DNA from: Bathymodiolus brooksi
Taxonomy: Eukaryota; Mollusca; Bivalvia; Mytilida; Modiolidae
Direction of reading: 5' to 3'
DNA: 64,000 nt
Assembly (NCBI GenBank): GCA_963680875.1
Contig: OY804576.1
Location: 74,715,668-74,779,667, forward strand
Shown here: piece by piece, positions 37,201 to 52,786 of the stretch
How positions within the stretch are numbered: position 1 is the first letter of the stretch
Layout: the number at the start of each line of letters is the position of its first letter
The notes under the pieces: model-generated
Told to the model about the DNA's origin: nothing
Database searches by the model: none
What the model saw: the letters and a program-made list of their open reading frames with translations, nothing else
Position numbers and translations under genes: made by a program

Positions 37201-40200
37201 AGGTTAACATACAATAGTTCAATAGACTGTATTCAAATACCACCCACAATACGACCTACAACTCAGAATGGGTCTACTATATAGAGGATAACATACAATA
37301 GTTCAATAGACTGTATTCCAACACCAACCACACAATACCAACTTCAACTCAGGATGGGTCTGCTATATAGAGGTTAGCATACAATAGTTCAATAGACTGT
37401 ATTCCAACACCTCTGAGACAATACGACCTACAACTAAGAATGGGTCTACTATATAGAGGTTAACATACAATAGTTCAATAGACTGTATTCAAACACCTCT
37501 CACACAATACGACCTACAACTCAGAATGGGTCTACTATATAGAGGTTAACATACAATAGTTCAATAGACAGTTTTTAAACACCACCCACACAATACGACC
37601 TACAACTCAGAATGGGTCTACTATATAGAGGTTAACATACAATAGTTCAATAGACTGTATTCAAACACCACCCACAATACGACCTACAACTCAGAATGGG
37701 ACTACTATATAGAGGATAACATACAATAGTTCAATAGACTGTATTCCAACAACAACCACACAATACCAACTTCAACTCAGGATGGGTCTACTATATAGAG
37801 GTTAGCATACAATAGTTCAATAGACTGTATTCCAACACCTCTCACACAATACGACCTACAACTAAAAATGGGTCTACTATATAGAGGTTAGTATACAATA
37901 GTTCAATAGACTGTATTCCAACACGACTCACACAATACGACCTACAACTCAGAATGGGTCTACTATATAGAGGTTAACACACAATAGTTCAATAGACTGT
38001 ATTCAAACACCTGCCATACAATACAACCTTCAACTCAGGATGGGTCTACTATATAGAGGTTAACATACAATAGTTCAATAGACTGTATTCAAACACCTCT
38101 CACACAATACGACCTACAACTCAGAATGGGTTTACTATTTAGAGGTTAGCATACAATAGTTCAATAGACTGTATTCAAACACCTCCCATACAATACGACC
38201 TTCAACTCAGATTGGTCTACTATATAGAGGTTTACATACAATAGTTCAATGGACTGTATTCAAACACCTGCCATACAATACAACCTTCAACTCAGGATGA
38301 GTCTACTATATAGAGGTTAACATACAATAGTTCAATAGACTGTAATCAAACACCACCCACACAATACGACCTACAACTCAGAATGGGTCTACTATATAGA
38401 GGTTAACATACAATAGTTCAATAGACTGTATTCAAACACCTCTCACACAATACGACCTACAACTCAGAATGGGTCTACTATATAGAGGTTAACATACAAT
38501 AGTTCAATAGACAGTTTTTAAACACCACCCACACAATACCACCTACAACTCAGAATGGGTCTACTATATAGAGGTTAACATACAATAGTTCAATAGACTG
38601 TATTCCAACACCACCCACAATACGACCTACAACTCAGAATGGGACTACTATATAGAGGATAACATACAATAGTTCAATAGACTGTATTCCAACACCAACC
38701 ACACAATACCAACTTCAACTCAGGATGGGTCTACTATATAGAGGTTAGCATACAATAGTTCAATAGACTGTATTCCAACTCCTCTCACACAATACGACCT
38801 ACAACTAAGAATGGGTCTACTATATAGAGGTTAACATACAATAGTTCAATAGACTGTATTCAAACACCTCTCACACAATACGACCTACAACTCAGAATGG
38901 GTCTACTATATAGAGGTTAACATACAATAGTTCAATAGACAGTTTTTAAACACCACCCACACAATACCACCTACAACTCAGAATGGGTCTACTATATAGA
39001 GGTTAACATACAATAGTTCAATAGACTGTATTCCAACACCACCCACAATACGACCTACAACTCAGAATGGGACTACTATATAGAGGATAACATACAATAG
39101 TTCAATAGACTGTATTCCAACACCAACCACACAATACCAACTTCAACTCAGGATGGGTCTACTATATAGAGGTTAGCATACAATAGTTCAATAGACTGTA
39201 TTCCAACACCTCTCACACAATACGACCTACAACTCAGAATGGGTCTACTATATAGAGGTTAACATACAATAGTTCAATAGACTGTATTCAAACACCTCTC
39301 ACACAATACAAATTTCAACTCAGAATGGGTCTACTATATAGAGGTTAGCATACAATAATTCAATAGACTGTATTCAAACAACTCTCACACAATACGATCT
39401 TCAACCCAGGATGGGTCTACTATATAGAGGTTAACATACAATAGTTCAATAGACTATTCAAACACCACCCACACAATACGACCTTCAACTGAGGATGGGT
39501 CTACTATATAGAGGTTAGCATACAATAGTTTAATAGACTGTATTCAAACACCTCTCACCCAATACGACCTTCAACTCAGGATGCGTCTACTATATAGAGG
39601 TTAGCATACAATAGTTCAATAGACTGTATTCCAACACCTCTCACGCAATACGACCTTCAACTCAGAATGGATCTACTATATAGAGGTTAACATACATTAG
39701 TTCAATAGACTGTATTCCAACACCTCTCACACAATGCGACCTATAACTCAGGATGGGTCTACTATATAGAGGTTAGCATACAATAGTTCAATAGACTTAA
39801 TTCCAACACCTCTCACACCATACAACCTTCAACTCAGGATGGGTCTACTATATAGAGGTTAACATACAATAGTTCAATAGACCGTATTCCAACACCTCTC
39901 ACACAATACGACCTACAACTCAGAATGGGTCTACTATATAGAGGTTAGCATACAATAGTTCAATAGACTGTATTCCAACACCTCTCACACAATGCGACCT
40001 ACAACTCAGGATGGGTCTACTATATAGAGGTTAGCATACAATAGTTCAATAGACTGTATTCCAACACCTCTCACACAATACGACCTACAACTCAGAATGG
40101 GTCTACTACATAGAGATTAGCATACAATAGTTCATTAGACTGTATTCCAACACCTATCACACAATGCGACCTTCAACTCAGGATGGGTCTACTATATAGA

Positions 40201-43200
40201 GGTTAGCATACAATAGACTGTATTCCAACACCTCTCACACAATACAACCTTCAACTCAGGATGGGTCTACTATATAGATATTAGCATACAATAGTTCAAT
40301 AGACTGTATTCCAACACCACCCACACAATACGACCTTCAACTCAGGATGGGTCTACTATATAGAGGTTAACATACAATAGTTCAATAGACTGTATTCCAA
40401 CACCTCTGAGACAATACAAATTTCAACTCAAGATTGGTCTACTATATAGAGATTAGCATACAATAGTTCAATAGACTTTATTCCAACACCTCTCACACAA
40501 TACGACCTACAACTCAGAATGGGTTTACTATATAGAGGTTAACATACAATAGTTCAATAGACTGGAATACACCTCTCACACAATACGACCTACAACTCAG
40601 AATGGGTCTACTATATAGAGGTTAATATACAATAGTTCAATAGACTGTATTCCAACACCTCTAACACAATGCGACCTACAACTCAGGATGGGTCTACTAT
40701 ATAGAGGTTAGCATACAAAAGTTCAATAGACTGTATTCCAACACCTCTCACACAATACAAATTTCAACTCAGGATGGGTCTACTATATAGAGATTAGCAT
40801 ACAATAGTTCAATAGACTGTATTCCAGCACATCTTACACAATACGACCTACAACTCAGAATGGGTCTACTATATAGAGGTTAGCATACAATATTTCAATA
40901 GACTGTATTCCAACACCTCCCACACAATACGACCTACAACTCAGAATGGGTCTACTATATAGAGGTTAACATACAATAGTTCAATAGACCGTATTTCAAC
41001 ACCTCTCACACAATGCGACCTACAAAACCAACACCTCGCACACAATACAACCTTCAAATCAGGATGGGTCTACTATATAGAGGTTAGCATACAATAGTTC
41101 AATAGACTGTATTCCAACACCTCTCACACAATACAACCTTCAAATCAGGATGGGTCTACTATATAGAGGTTAGCATACAATAGTTCAATACTGTATTCCA
41201 ACACCTCTCATACAATGCGACCTACAACTCAGGATGGGTCTACTATATAGAAGTTAACATACAATAGTTCAATAGACTGTATTCCAACACCTCTCACCCA
41301 ATACGACCTTCAACGCAGGATGCGTCTACTATATAGAGGTTAGCATACAATAGTTCAATAGACTGTATTCTAACATCTCTCACACAATACAAACTTCAAC
41401 TCAGAATGAGTATACTATATAGAGGTTAACATACAATAGTTCAATAGACTGCATTCCACCACCTCTCACACAATACGACCTACAATTCAGGATGGGTCTA
41501 CTATATAGAGATTAGCATACAATAGTTCAATAGACTGTATTCCAACACCTCTCACACCATACAAACTTCAACTCAGGATGGGTCTACTATATAGAGGTTA
41601 ACATACAATAGTTCAATATACTGTATTCCAAAAGCACTCACACAATACGACCTACAACTCAGAATGGGTCTACTATATAGAGGTTAGCATACAATAGTCC
41701 AATAGACTGTATTCCAACACATCTCACACAATGCGAACTACAACTCAGGATGGGTCTACTATATAGAGGTTAGCATACAATTGTTCAATAGACTGTATTC
41801 CAACACCTCTCACACAATACGACCTACAACTTAGAATGGGTCTACTATATAGAGGTTAACATACAATAGTTCAATAGACTGTATTCCAACACCTCTCACA
41901 CAATACGACCTACAACTCAGGATGGGTCTACTATATAGAGGTTAACATACAATAGTTCAATAGACTGTATTCCAACATCTCTCACACAATATGACCTACA
42001 ACTCAGAATGGATCTACTATATAGAGGTTAGCATACAATAGTTCAATAGACTGTATTCCAACACCTCCCACACAATATGACCTACAACTCAGAATGGGTC
42101 TACTATATAGAGGTTAACATACAATAGTTCAATAGACTGTATTCAAACACCACCCACACAATATGACCTACAACTCAGGATGGGTCTACTATATAGAGGT
42201 TAGCATACAATTGTTCAATAGACTGTATTCCAACACCTCTTACACAATACGACCTTCAACTCAGGATAGGTCTACTATATAGAGGTTAGCATACAATAGT
42301 TCAATAGACTGTATTCAAACACCTCTAACACAATACGACCAACAACTCAAAATGGGTTTACTATATAGAGATTAACATACAATAGTTCAATAGTCTGTAT
42401 TCCAACATCTCTCACACAATACAACCTTCAACTCAGGATGGGTCTACAATATAGAGGTTAACATACAATAGTTCAATAGACTGTATTCAAATACCTGCCA
42501 TACAATATAACCTTCAACTCAGGATGGGTCTACTATATAGAGGTTAGCATACAATAGTTCAATAGACTGTATTCCAACACCTCTCACACAATACAACCTT
42601 CAACTCAGGATGGGTCTACTATATAGAGGTTAGCATACAATAGTTCAATAGACTGTATTCAAACACCTCTCACACAATACGACCTACAACTCAGAATGGG
42701 TCTACTAGTTAGAGGTTAACATACAATAGTTCAATAGACTGTATTCAAACACCTCCCATACAATACGACCTTCAACTCAGGATGGGTCTACTATATAGAG
42801 GTTAACATACAATAGTTCAATAGACTGTATTCAAACGCCACCCACACAATACGACCTACAACTCAGAATGGGTCTACTATATAGAGGTTAACATACAATA
42901 GTTCAATAGACTGTATTCAAACACCTCTCACACAATACGACCTACAACTCAGAATGGGTCTACTATATAGAGGTTAACATACAATAGTTCAATAGACTGT
43001 ATTCAAACACCACCCACAATACGACCTACAACTCAGAATGGGTCTACTATATAGAGGATAACATACAATAGTTCAATAGACTGTATTCCAACACCACCCA
43101 CACAATACGACCTTCAACTCAGGATAGGTCTACTATATAGAGGTTAGCATACAATAGTTCAATAGACTGTATTCCAACACCTCTCACACAATACGAACTA

Positions 43201-46200
43201 CAACTCAGAATGGGTCTACTATATAGAGGTTAACATACAATAGTTCAATAGACTGTATTCAAACACCACCCACACAATACGACCTTCAACTCAGGATGGG
43301 TCTACTATATAGAGGTTAGCATACAATAGATCAATACTGTATTCCAACACCTCTCACACAATGCGACCTACAACTCAGGATGGGTCTACTATATAGAGGT
43401 TAACATACAATAGTTCAATAGACTGTATTCCAACACCTCTCACCCAATACGACCTTCAACTCAGGATGGGTCTACTATATAGAGGTTAGCATACAATAGT
43501 TCAATACTGTATTCCAACACCTCTCACACAATGCGACCTACAACTCAGGATGCGTCTACTATATAGAGGTTAGCATACAATAGTTCAATAGACTGTATTC
43601 CTACACCTCTCACACAATACAAATTTCAACTCAGAATGGGTCTACTATATAGAGGTTAACATACAATAGTTCAATAGACTGTATTAAAACACCTCTCACA
43701 CAATACAAATTTCAACTCAGAATGTGTCTACTATATAGAGGTTAGCATACAATAGTTCAATAGACTGTATTCCAACACCTCTCACACAATACGACATACA
43801 AGTCAGGGTGGGTCTACCATATAGAGATTAACATACAATAGTTCAATAGAGTGTATTCAAACACCTCTCACGCAATACGATCTACAACTCAGAATGGGTC
43901 TACTATATAGAGATTAGCATACAATAGTTCAATAAACTGTATTCCTACACCTCTCACACAATACAAATTTCAACTCAGAATGGGTCTACTATATAGAGGT
44001 TAGCATACAATAGTTCAATAGACTGTATTCAAACACCTCTCACACAATACAAATTTCAACTCAGAATGTGTCTACTATATAGAGGTTAGCATACAATAGT
44101 TCAATAAACTGTATTCCAACACCTCTCACACAATACGACCTACAACTCAGAATGGGTCTACTATATAGAGGTTAACATACAATAGTTCAATAGACTGTAT
44201 TCAAACACCTCTCACACAATACGACCTACAACTCAGAATGGGTCTACTATATAGAGGTTAACATACAATAGTTCAATAGACAGTATTCAAACACCACCCA
44301 CACAATACGACCTACAACTCAGAATGGGTCTACTATATAGAGGTTAACATACAATAGTTCAATAGACTGTATTCAAACACCACCCACAATACGACCTACA
44401 ACTCTGAATGGGTTTACTATATAGAGGATAACATACAATAGTTCAATAGACTGAATTCCAACACCACCCACACAATACGACCTACAACTCAGGATGGGTC
44501 TACTATATAGAGGTTAGCATACAATAGTTCAATAGACTGCATTCAAACACCTCTCACACAATACGACCTACAACTCAGAATGGGTCTACTATATAGAGGA
44601 TAACATACAATAGTTCAATAGACTGTATTCCAACACCACTCACACAATACGACCTTCAACTCAGGATGGGTCTACTATATAGAGGTTAGCATACAATTGT
44701 TCAATAGACTGTATTCCAACACCTCTCACACAATACGAACTACAACTCAGAATGGGTCTACTATATAGAGGTTAACATACAATAGTTCAATAGACTGTAT
44801 TCAAACACCTCTCACACAATACAAATTTCAACTCAGAATGGGTCTACTATATAGAGGTTAGTATACAATAATTCAATAGACTGTATTCAAACAACTCTCA
44901 CACAATACGACCTTCAACTCAGGATGGGTCTACTATATAGAGGTTAACATACAATAGATCAATAGACTGTATTCAAACACCACCCACACAATACGACCTT
45001 CAACTCAGGATGGGTCTACTATATAGAGGTTAGCATACAATAGTTCAATACTGTATTCCAACACCTCTCACACAATGCGACCTACAACTCAGGATGGGTT
45101 TACTATATAGAGGTTAACATACAATAGTTCAATAGACTGTATTCCAACACCTCTCACCCAATACGACCTTCAACTCAGGATGGGTCTACTATATAGAGGT
45201 TAGCATACAATAGTTCAATACTGTATTCCAACACCTCTCACACAATGCGACCTACAACTCAGGATGCGTCTACTATATAGAGGTTAGCATACAATACTTA
45301 AATAGACTGTATTCAAACATCTCTCACACCATAAAAATTTCAACTCAGAATGGGTCTACTATATAGAGGTTAGCATACAATAGTTCAATAGACTGTATTC
45401 CAACACCTCTCACACAATACGACATACAAGTCAGGATGGGTCTACCATATAGAGATTAACATACAATAGTTCAATAGACTGTATTCAAACACCTCTCACG
45501 CAATACGATCTACAACTCAGAATGGGTCTACTATATAGAGATTAGCATACAATAGTTCAATAAACTGTATTCCAACACCTCTCACACAATACAAATTTCA
45601 ACTCAGGATGGGTCTACTATATAGAGGTTAACATACAATAGTTCAATAGACTGTATTCAAACACCTCTCACACAATACAAATTTCAACTCAGAATGTGTC
45701 TACTATATAGAGGTTAGCATACAACAATAGTTCAATAGACTGTATTCCAACACCACCCACACAATACGACCTTCAACTCAGGATGGGTCTACTATATAGA
45801 GGTTAGCATACAATAGTTCAATAGACTGTATTCCAACACCTCTCACACAATACGAACTACAATTCAGAATGGGTCTACTATATAGAGGTTAACATACAAT
45901 AGTTCAATAGACTGTATTCAAACACCTCTCACACAATACAAATTTCAACTCAGAATGGGTCTACTATATAGAGGTTAGCATACAATAATTCAATAGACTT
46001 TATTCAAACAACTCTCACACAATACGACCTTCAACTCAGGATGGGTCTACTATATAGAGGTTAACATACAATAGATCAATAGACTGTATTCAAACACCAC
46101 CCACACAATACGACCTTCAACTCAGGATGGGTCTACTATATAGAGGTTAGCATACAATAGTTCAATACTGTAATCCAACACCTCTCACACAATGCGACCT

Positions 46201-47000
46201 ACAACTCAGGATGGGTTTACTATATAGAGGTTAACATACAATAGTTCAATAGACTGTATTCCAACACCTCTCACCCAATACGACCTTCAACTCAGGATGG
46301 GTCTACTATATAGAGGTTAGCATACAATAGTTCAATACTGTATTCCAACACCTCTCACACAATGCGACCTACAACTCAGGATGCGTCTACTATATAGAGG
46401 TTAGCATACAATACTTAAATAGACTGTATTCAAACATCTCTCACACCATAAAAATTTCAACTCAGAATGGGTCTACTATATAGAGGTTAGCATACAATAG
46501 TTCAATAGACTGTATTCCTACACCTCTCACACAATACAAATTTCAACTCAGAATGGGTCTACTATATAGAGGTTAACATACAATAGTTCAATAGACTGTA
46601 TTCAAACACCTCTCACACAATACAAATTTCAACTCAGAATGTGTCTACTATATAGAGGTTAGCATACAATAGTTCAATAGACTGTATTCCAACACCTCTC
46701 ACACAATACGACATACAAGTCAGGATGGGTCTACCATATAGAGATTAACATACAATAGTTCAATAGAATGTATTCAAACACCTATCACACAATACGATCT
46801 ACAACTCAGAATGGGTCTACTATATAGAGATTAGCATACAATAGTTCAATAGACTGTATTCCAACACCTCTCACTCAATACGACCTTCAACCCAGAATGG
46901 ATCTACTATATAGAGGTTAACATAAAATAGTTCAATAGACTGTATTCCAACACCTCTCACACAATGCGACCTACAACTCAGGATGGGTCTATTATATAGA
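25300..47000 (+). repeat. Higher-order duplication with a 10,836-bp spacing (126 monomers)
   Basis: Rare variants are repeated 10,836 bp apart: AATGGATCTA at 31171/42007, ACTGGAATAC at 29725/40561, GACCTACAAAACCAACACC at 30181/41017, TCTACTAGTT at 31865/42701, AAACGCCACC at 31997/42833. 10,836 is exactly 126 x 86. Earlier markers show 10,924 (TGGGTCTGCT at 26431/37355), so copies differ by one or two monomers through small insertions and deletions. Confidence 0.8.
31930..36740 (+). repeat. Higher-order duplication: 2,404-bp block in tandem
   Basis: Private variants recur at a fixed 2,404-bp spacing: AAACGCCACC at 31997 and 34401, ACAATAGATCAATACTG at 32317 and 34721, AGGATAACAT at 33937 and 36341. 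That equals 28 monomers less a 4-bp deletion. In the lines compared by eye the two copies are identical, so the duplication is recent or an assembly product. Confidence 0.85.
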
Positions 47001-50000
47001 GGTTAACATACAATAGTTCAATAGACTGTATTCCAACACCTCTCACATCATACAACCTTCAACTCAGGATGGGTCTACTATATAGAGGTTAGCATACAAT
47101 AGTTCAATATACTGTATTCAAACACCTGCCATACAATACAACCTTCAACTCAGGATGAGTCTACTATATAGAGGTTAACATACAATAGTTCAATAGACTG
47201 TATTCAAACACCACCCACACAATACGACCTACAACTCAGAATGGGTCTACTATATAGAGGTTAACATACAATAGTTCAATAGACTGTATTCAAACACCTC
47301 TCACACAATACGACCTACAACTCAGAATGGGTCTACTATTTAGAGGTTAACATAAAATAGTTCAATAGACAGTATTCAAACACCACCCACACAATACGAC
47401 CTACAACTCAGAATGGGTCTACTATATACAGGTTAACATACAATAGATCAATAGACTGTATTCAAACACCACCCACAATACGACCTACAACTCAGAATGG
47501 GTTTACTATATAGAGGATAACATACAATAGTTCAATAGACTGTATTCCAACACCACCCATACAATACGACCTTCAACTCAGGATGGGTCTACTATATAGA
47601 GGTTAGCATACAATAGTTCAATAGACTGTATTCCAACACCTCTCACACAATACGACCTACATCTCATAATGGGTCTACTATATAGAGGTTAGCATACAAT
47701 AGTTCAATAGACTGTATTCCAACACCTCTCACACACTACGACCTACATCTCAGAATGGGTCTACTATATAGAGGTTAACATACAATAGTTCAATAGACTG
47801 TATTCAAACACCTCTCACACAATACGACCTACAACTCAGAATGGGTCTACTATATAGAGGTTAACATACAATAGTTCAATAGACTGTATTCAAACACCTA
47901 TCACACAATACGACCTTCAACCCAGAATGGATCTACTATATAGAGGTTTACATAAAATAGTTCAATAGACTGTATTCCAACACCTCTCACACAATGCGAC
48001 CTACAACTCAGGATGGGTCTATTATATAGAGGTTAACATACAATAGTTCAATAGACTGTATTCCAACACCTCTCACATCATACAACCTTCAACTCAGGAT
48101 GGGTCTACTATATAGAGGTTAGCATACAATAGTTCAATATACTGTATTCAAAAACCTGCCATACAATACAACCTTCAACTCAGGATGAGTCTACTATATA
48201 GAGGTTAACATACAATAGTTCAATAGACTGTATTCAAACACCACCCACACAATACGACCTACATCTCAGAATGGGTCTACTATATAGAGGTTAACATACA
48301 ATAGTTCAATAGACTGTATTCAAACACCTCTCACACAATACGACCTACAACTGAGAATGGGTCTACTATATAGAGGTTAACATACAATAGTTCAATAGAC
48401 AGTATTCAAACACCACCCACACAATACGACCTACAACTCAGAATGGGTCTACTATATAGAGGATAACATACAATAGTTCAATAGACTGTATTCCAACACC
48501 ACCCACACAATACGACCTTCAACTCAGGATGGGTCTACTATATAGAGGTTAGCATACAATAGTTCAATAGACTGTATTCCAACACCTCTCACACAATACG
48601 ACCTACAACTCAGAATGGGTCTACTATATAGAGGTTAACATACAATAGTTCAATGGACTGTATTCAAACACCTCTCACACAATACAAATTTCAACTCAGA
48701 ATGGGTCTACTATATAGAGGTTATCATACAATAATTCAATAGACTGTATTCAAACAACTCTCACACAATACAACCTTCAACTCAGGATGGGTCTACTATA
48801 TAGAGGTTAACATACAATAGTTCAATAGACTGTATTCAAACACCACCCACACAATACGACCTTCAACTCAGGATGGGTCTACTATATAGAGGTTAGCATA
48901 CAATAGTTCAATAGACTGTATTCCAACACCTCTCACACAATACGACCTACAACTCAGAATGGGTCTACTATATAGAGGTTAACATACAATAGTTCAATAG
49001 ACTGTATTCAAACACCTATCACACAATACGATCTACAACTCAGAATGGGTCTACTATATAGAGATTAGCATACAATAGTTCAATAGACTGTATTCCAACA
49101 CCTCTCACGCAATACGACCTTCAACTCAGAATGGATCTACTATATAGAGGTTAGCATAAAATAGTTCAATAGACTGTATTCCAACACCTCTCACACAATG
49201 CGACCTACAACTCAGGATGGGTCTATTATATAGAGGTTAACATACAATAGTTCAATAGACTGTATTCCAACACCTCTCACATCATACAACCTTCAACTCA
49301 GGATGGGTCTACTATATAGAAGTTAGCATACAATAGTTCAATATACTGTATTCAAACACCTGCCATACAATACAACCTTCAACTCAGGATGAGTCTACTA
49401 TATAGAGGTTAACATACAATAGTTCAATAGACTGTATTCAAACACCACCCACACAATACGACCTACATCTCAGAATGGGTCTACTATATAGAGGTTAACA
49501 TACAATAGTTCAATAGACTGTATTCAAACACCTCTCACACAATACGACCTACAACTCAGAATGGGTCTACTATATAGAGGTTAACATACAATAGTTCAAT
49601 AGACAGTATTCAAACACCACCCACACAATACGACCTACAACTCAGAATGGGTCTACTATATAGAGGTTAACATACAATAGTACAATAGACTGTATTCAAA
49701 CACCACCCACAATACGACCTACAACTCAGAATGGGTTTACTATATAGAGGATAACATACAATAGTTCAATAGACTGTATTCCAACACCACCCACACAATA
49801 CGACCTTCAACTCAGGATGGGTCTACTATATAGAGGTTAGCATACAATAGTTCAATAGACTGTATTCCAACACCTCTCACACAATACGACCTACAACTCA
49901 GAATGGGTCTACTATATAGAGGTTAACATACAATAGTTCAATAGACTGTATTCAAACACCTCTCACACAATACAAATTTCAACTCAGAATGGGTCTACTA

Positions 50001-52279
50001 TATAGAGGTTATCATACAATAATTCAATAGACTGTATTCAAACAACTCTCACACAATACGACCTTCAACTCAGGATGGGTCTACTATATAGAGGCTAACA
50101 TACAATAGTTCAATAGACTGTATTCAAACACCACCCACACAATACGACCTTCAACTCAGGATGGGTCTACTATATAGAAGTTATCATACAATAGTTCAAT
50201 ACTGTATTCCAACACCTCTCACACAATGCGACATACAACTCAGGATGGGTCTACTATATAGAGGTTAACATACAATAGTTCAATAGACTGTATTCCAACA
50301 CCTCTAACCCAATACGACCTTCAACTCGGGATTCGTCTACTATATAGAGGTTAGCATACAATAGTTCAATAGACTGTAATCAAACATCTCTCACACAATA
50401 CAAATTTCAACTCAGAATGGGTCTACTATATAGAGGTTAGCATACAATAATTCAATAGACTGTATTCCTACACCTCTCACACAATACAAATTTCAACTCA
50501 GAATGGGTCTACTAAATAGAGGTTAACATACAATAGCTCAATAGACTGTATTCAAACACCTCTCACACAATACAAATTTCAACTCACAATGGGTCTACTA
50601 TATAGAGGTTAGCATACAATAGTTCAATAGACTGTATTCCAACACCTCTCACACAATACGACATACAACTCAGGATGGGTCTACTATATAGAGATTAACA
50701 TACAATAGTTCAATAGACTGTATTCCAACACCTCTCACCCAATACGACCTTCAACTCAGAATGGATCTACTATATAGAGGTTAACATACAATAGTTCAAT
50801 AGACTGTATTCCAACACCTCTCACACAATGCGACCTACAACTCAGGATGGGTCTACTATATAGAGGTTAACATACAATAGTTCAATAGACTGTATTCCAA
50901 CACCTCTCACACAATACAAATTTCAACTCAGAATGGGTCTACTAAATAGAGGTTAACATACAATAGCTCAATAGACTATATTCAAACACCTCTCACACAA
51001 TACAAATTTCAACTCACAATGGGTCTACTATATAGAGGTTAGCATACAATAGTTCAATAGACTGTATTCCAACACCTCTCACACAATACGACATACAACT
51101 CAGGATGGGTCTACTATATAGAGATTAACATACAATAGTTTAATAGACTGTATTCCAACACCTCTCACCCAATACGACCTTCAACTCAGAATGGATCTAC
51201 TATATAGAGGTTAACATACAATAGTTCAATATACTGTATTCCAACACCTCTCACACAATGCGACCTACAACTCAGGATGGGTCTACTATATAGAGGTTAA
51301 CATACAATAGTTCAATAGACTGTATTCCAACACCTCTCACACCATACAACCTTCAACTCAGGATGGGTCTATTATATAGAGGTTAACATACAATAGTTCA
51401 ATAGACTGTATTCCAACACCTCTCACACAATACGACCTACAACTCAGAATGGGTCTAATATATAGAGGTTAGCATACAATAGTTCAATAGACTGTATTCC
51501 AACACCTCTCACACAATGCGACCTACAACTCAGGATGGGTCTACTATATAGAGGTTAACATACAATAGTTCAATAGACTGTATTCCAACACCTCTCACAC
51601 CATACAACCTTCAACTCAGGATGGGTCTATTATATAGAGGTTAACATACAATAGTTCAATAGACTGTATTCCAACACCTCTCACACAATATGACCTACAA
51701 CTCAGAATGGGTCTACTATATAGAGGTTAGCATACAATAGTTCAATAGACTGTATTCCAACACCTCTCACACAATACGACCTACAACTCAGAATGGGTCT
51801 AATATATAGAGGTTAGCATACAATAGTTCAATAGACTGTATTCCAACACCTCTCACACAATACGACCTACAACTCAGAATGGGTCTACTACATAGAGATT
51901 AGCATACAATAGTTCAATAGACTGTATACCAACACCTCTCACACAATGCGACATACAACTCAGGATGGGTCTACTATATAGAGGTTAGCATACAATAGTT
52001 CAATAGACTGTATTCAAACACCTCTCACACAATACGACCTACAACTCAGAATGGGTCTACTATATAGAGATTAGCATACAATAGTTCAATAGACTGTATT
52101 CCAACACCTCTCACGCAATACGACCTTCAACTCAGAATGGATCTACTATATAGAGGTTAACATACAATAGTTCAATAGACTATATTCCAACACCTCTCAC
52201 ACCATACAACCTTCAACTCAGGATGGGTCTACTATATAGAGGTTAACATACAATAGTTCAATAGACTGTATTCCAACAC

Positions 52280-52617
52280 TATAGTAGATCCATTCTGAGT
52301 TTTAAGTCGTATTGTGTGAGAGGTGTTGGAATACAGTCTATTGAATTATTGTATGCTAACCTCTATATAGTAGACCCATTCTGAGTTGTAGGTTGTATTG
52401 TGTGAGTGGTGTTGGAATACAGTCTATTGAACTATTGTATGTTAACCTCTATATAGTAGACCCATTCTGAGTTGAAGGTTGTATTGTGTGGGAGGTGTTT
52501 GAATACAGTCTATTGAACTATTGTATGCTAACCTCTATATAGTAGATCCATTGTGAGTTGTAAGTCGTATTGTGTGGGAGGTGTTGGAATACTGTCTATT
52601 GAACTATTGTATGCTAA
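52280..52617 (-). repeat. Inverted terminal segment of the satellite (about four monomers)
   Basis: At 52279/52280 the array switches in mid-monomer from forward (ACTGTATTCCAACAC) to reverse-complement units (TATAGTAGATCCATTCTGAG onward) and continues for 338 bp before unique sequence begins at TTGCAAAAGATTGG. The result is a head-to-head junction and a possible fold-back. Confidence 0.95.
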
Positions 52618-52786
52618 ACTTTGCAAAAGATTGGAAGGCCAAATAATATAAAAGACCTTGGAAGCAAGGACCGAAACAGGATAGCCAATATCGACTATGG
52701 TTATATATGCCTGAGGGATATTAGTTTTAAGAATAATTACATTATTTTAGGAACAGCAAATTTATTTTAATAATCAATATATCTTA
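52618..52786. other. Right flank of the satellite, unassigned
   Basis: Short unique-looking AT-rich sequence between the satellite and the dispersed repeat. Confidence 0.3.

Larger units (their letters stand above)
23982..52279 (+). repeat. 86-bp satellite DNA array, about 329 head-to-tail monomers
   Basis: The monomer contains CTACTATATAGAGGTTA, then [A/G]CATACAATAGTTCAATAG, ACTGTATTC[A/C]AACACC, [TCTC/ACCC]ACACAATACGACC and T[A/T]CAACTCAG[A/G]ATGGGT. The period is exactly 86 bp: the same variant recurs at 50511 and 50941, 430 bp or five monomers apart. Two linked monomer types alternate irregularly (TACAACTCAGAAT with GGTTAACAT; TTCAACTCAGGAT with GGTTAGCAT). The first unit (23982-24120) is interrupted by about 50 bp of unrelated sequence, as is usual at array edges. 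All six frames contain stops, so it is non-coding. No CENP-B-box-like motif was seen; a centromeric or heterochromatic role is possible but unproven. Confidence 0.98.

Noticed and set aside
23982..52279. Satellite as an rDNA spacer or tRNA cluster
   Set aside because: The 86-bp unit has no rRNA or tRNA similarity and no RNA polymerase III boxes that I can see.
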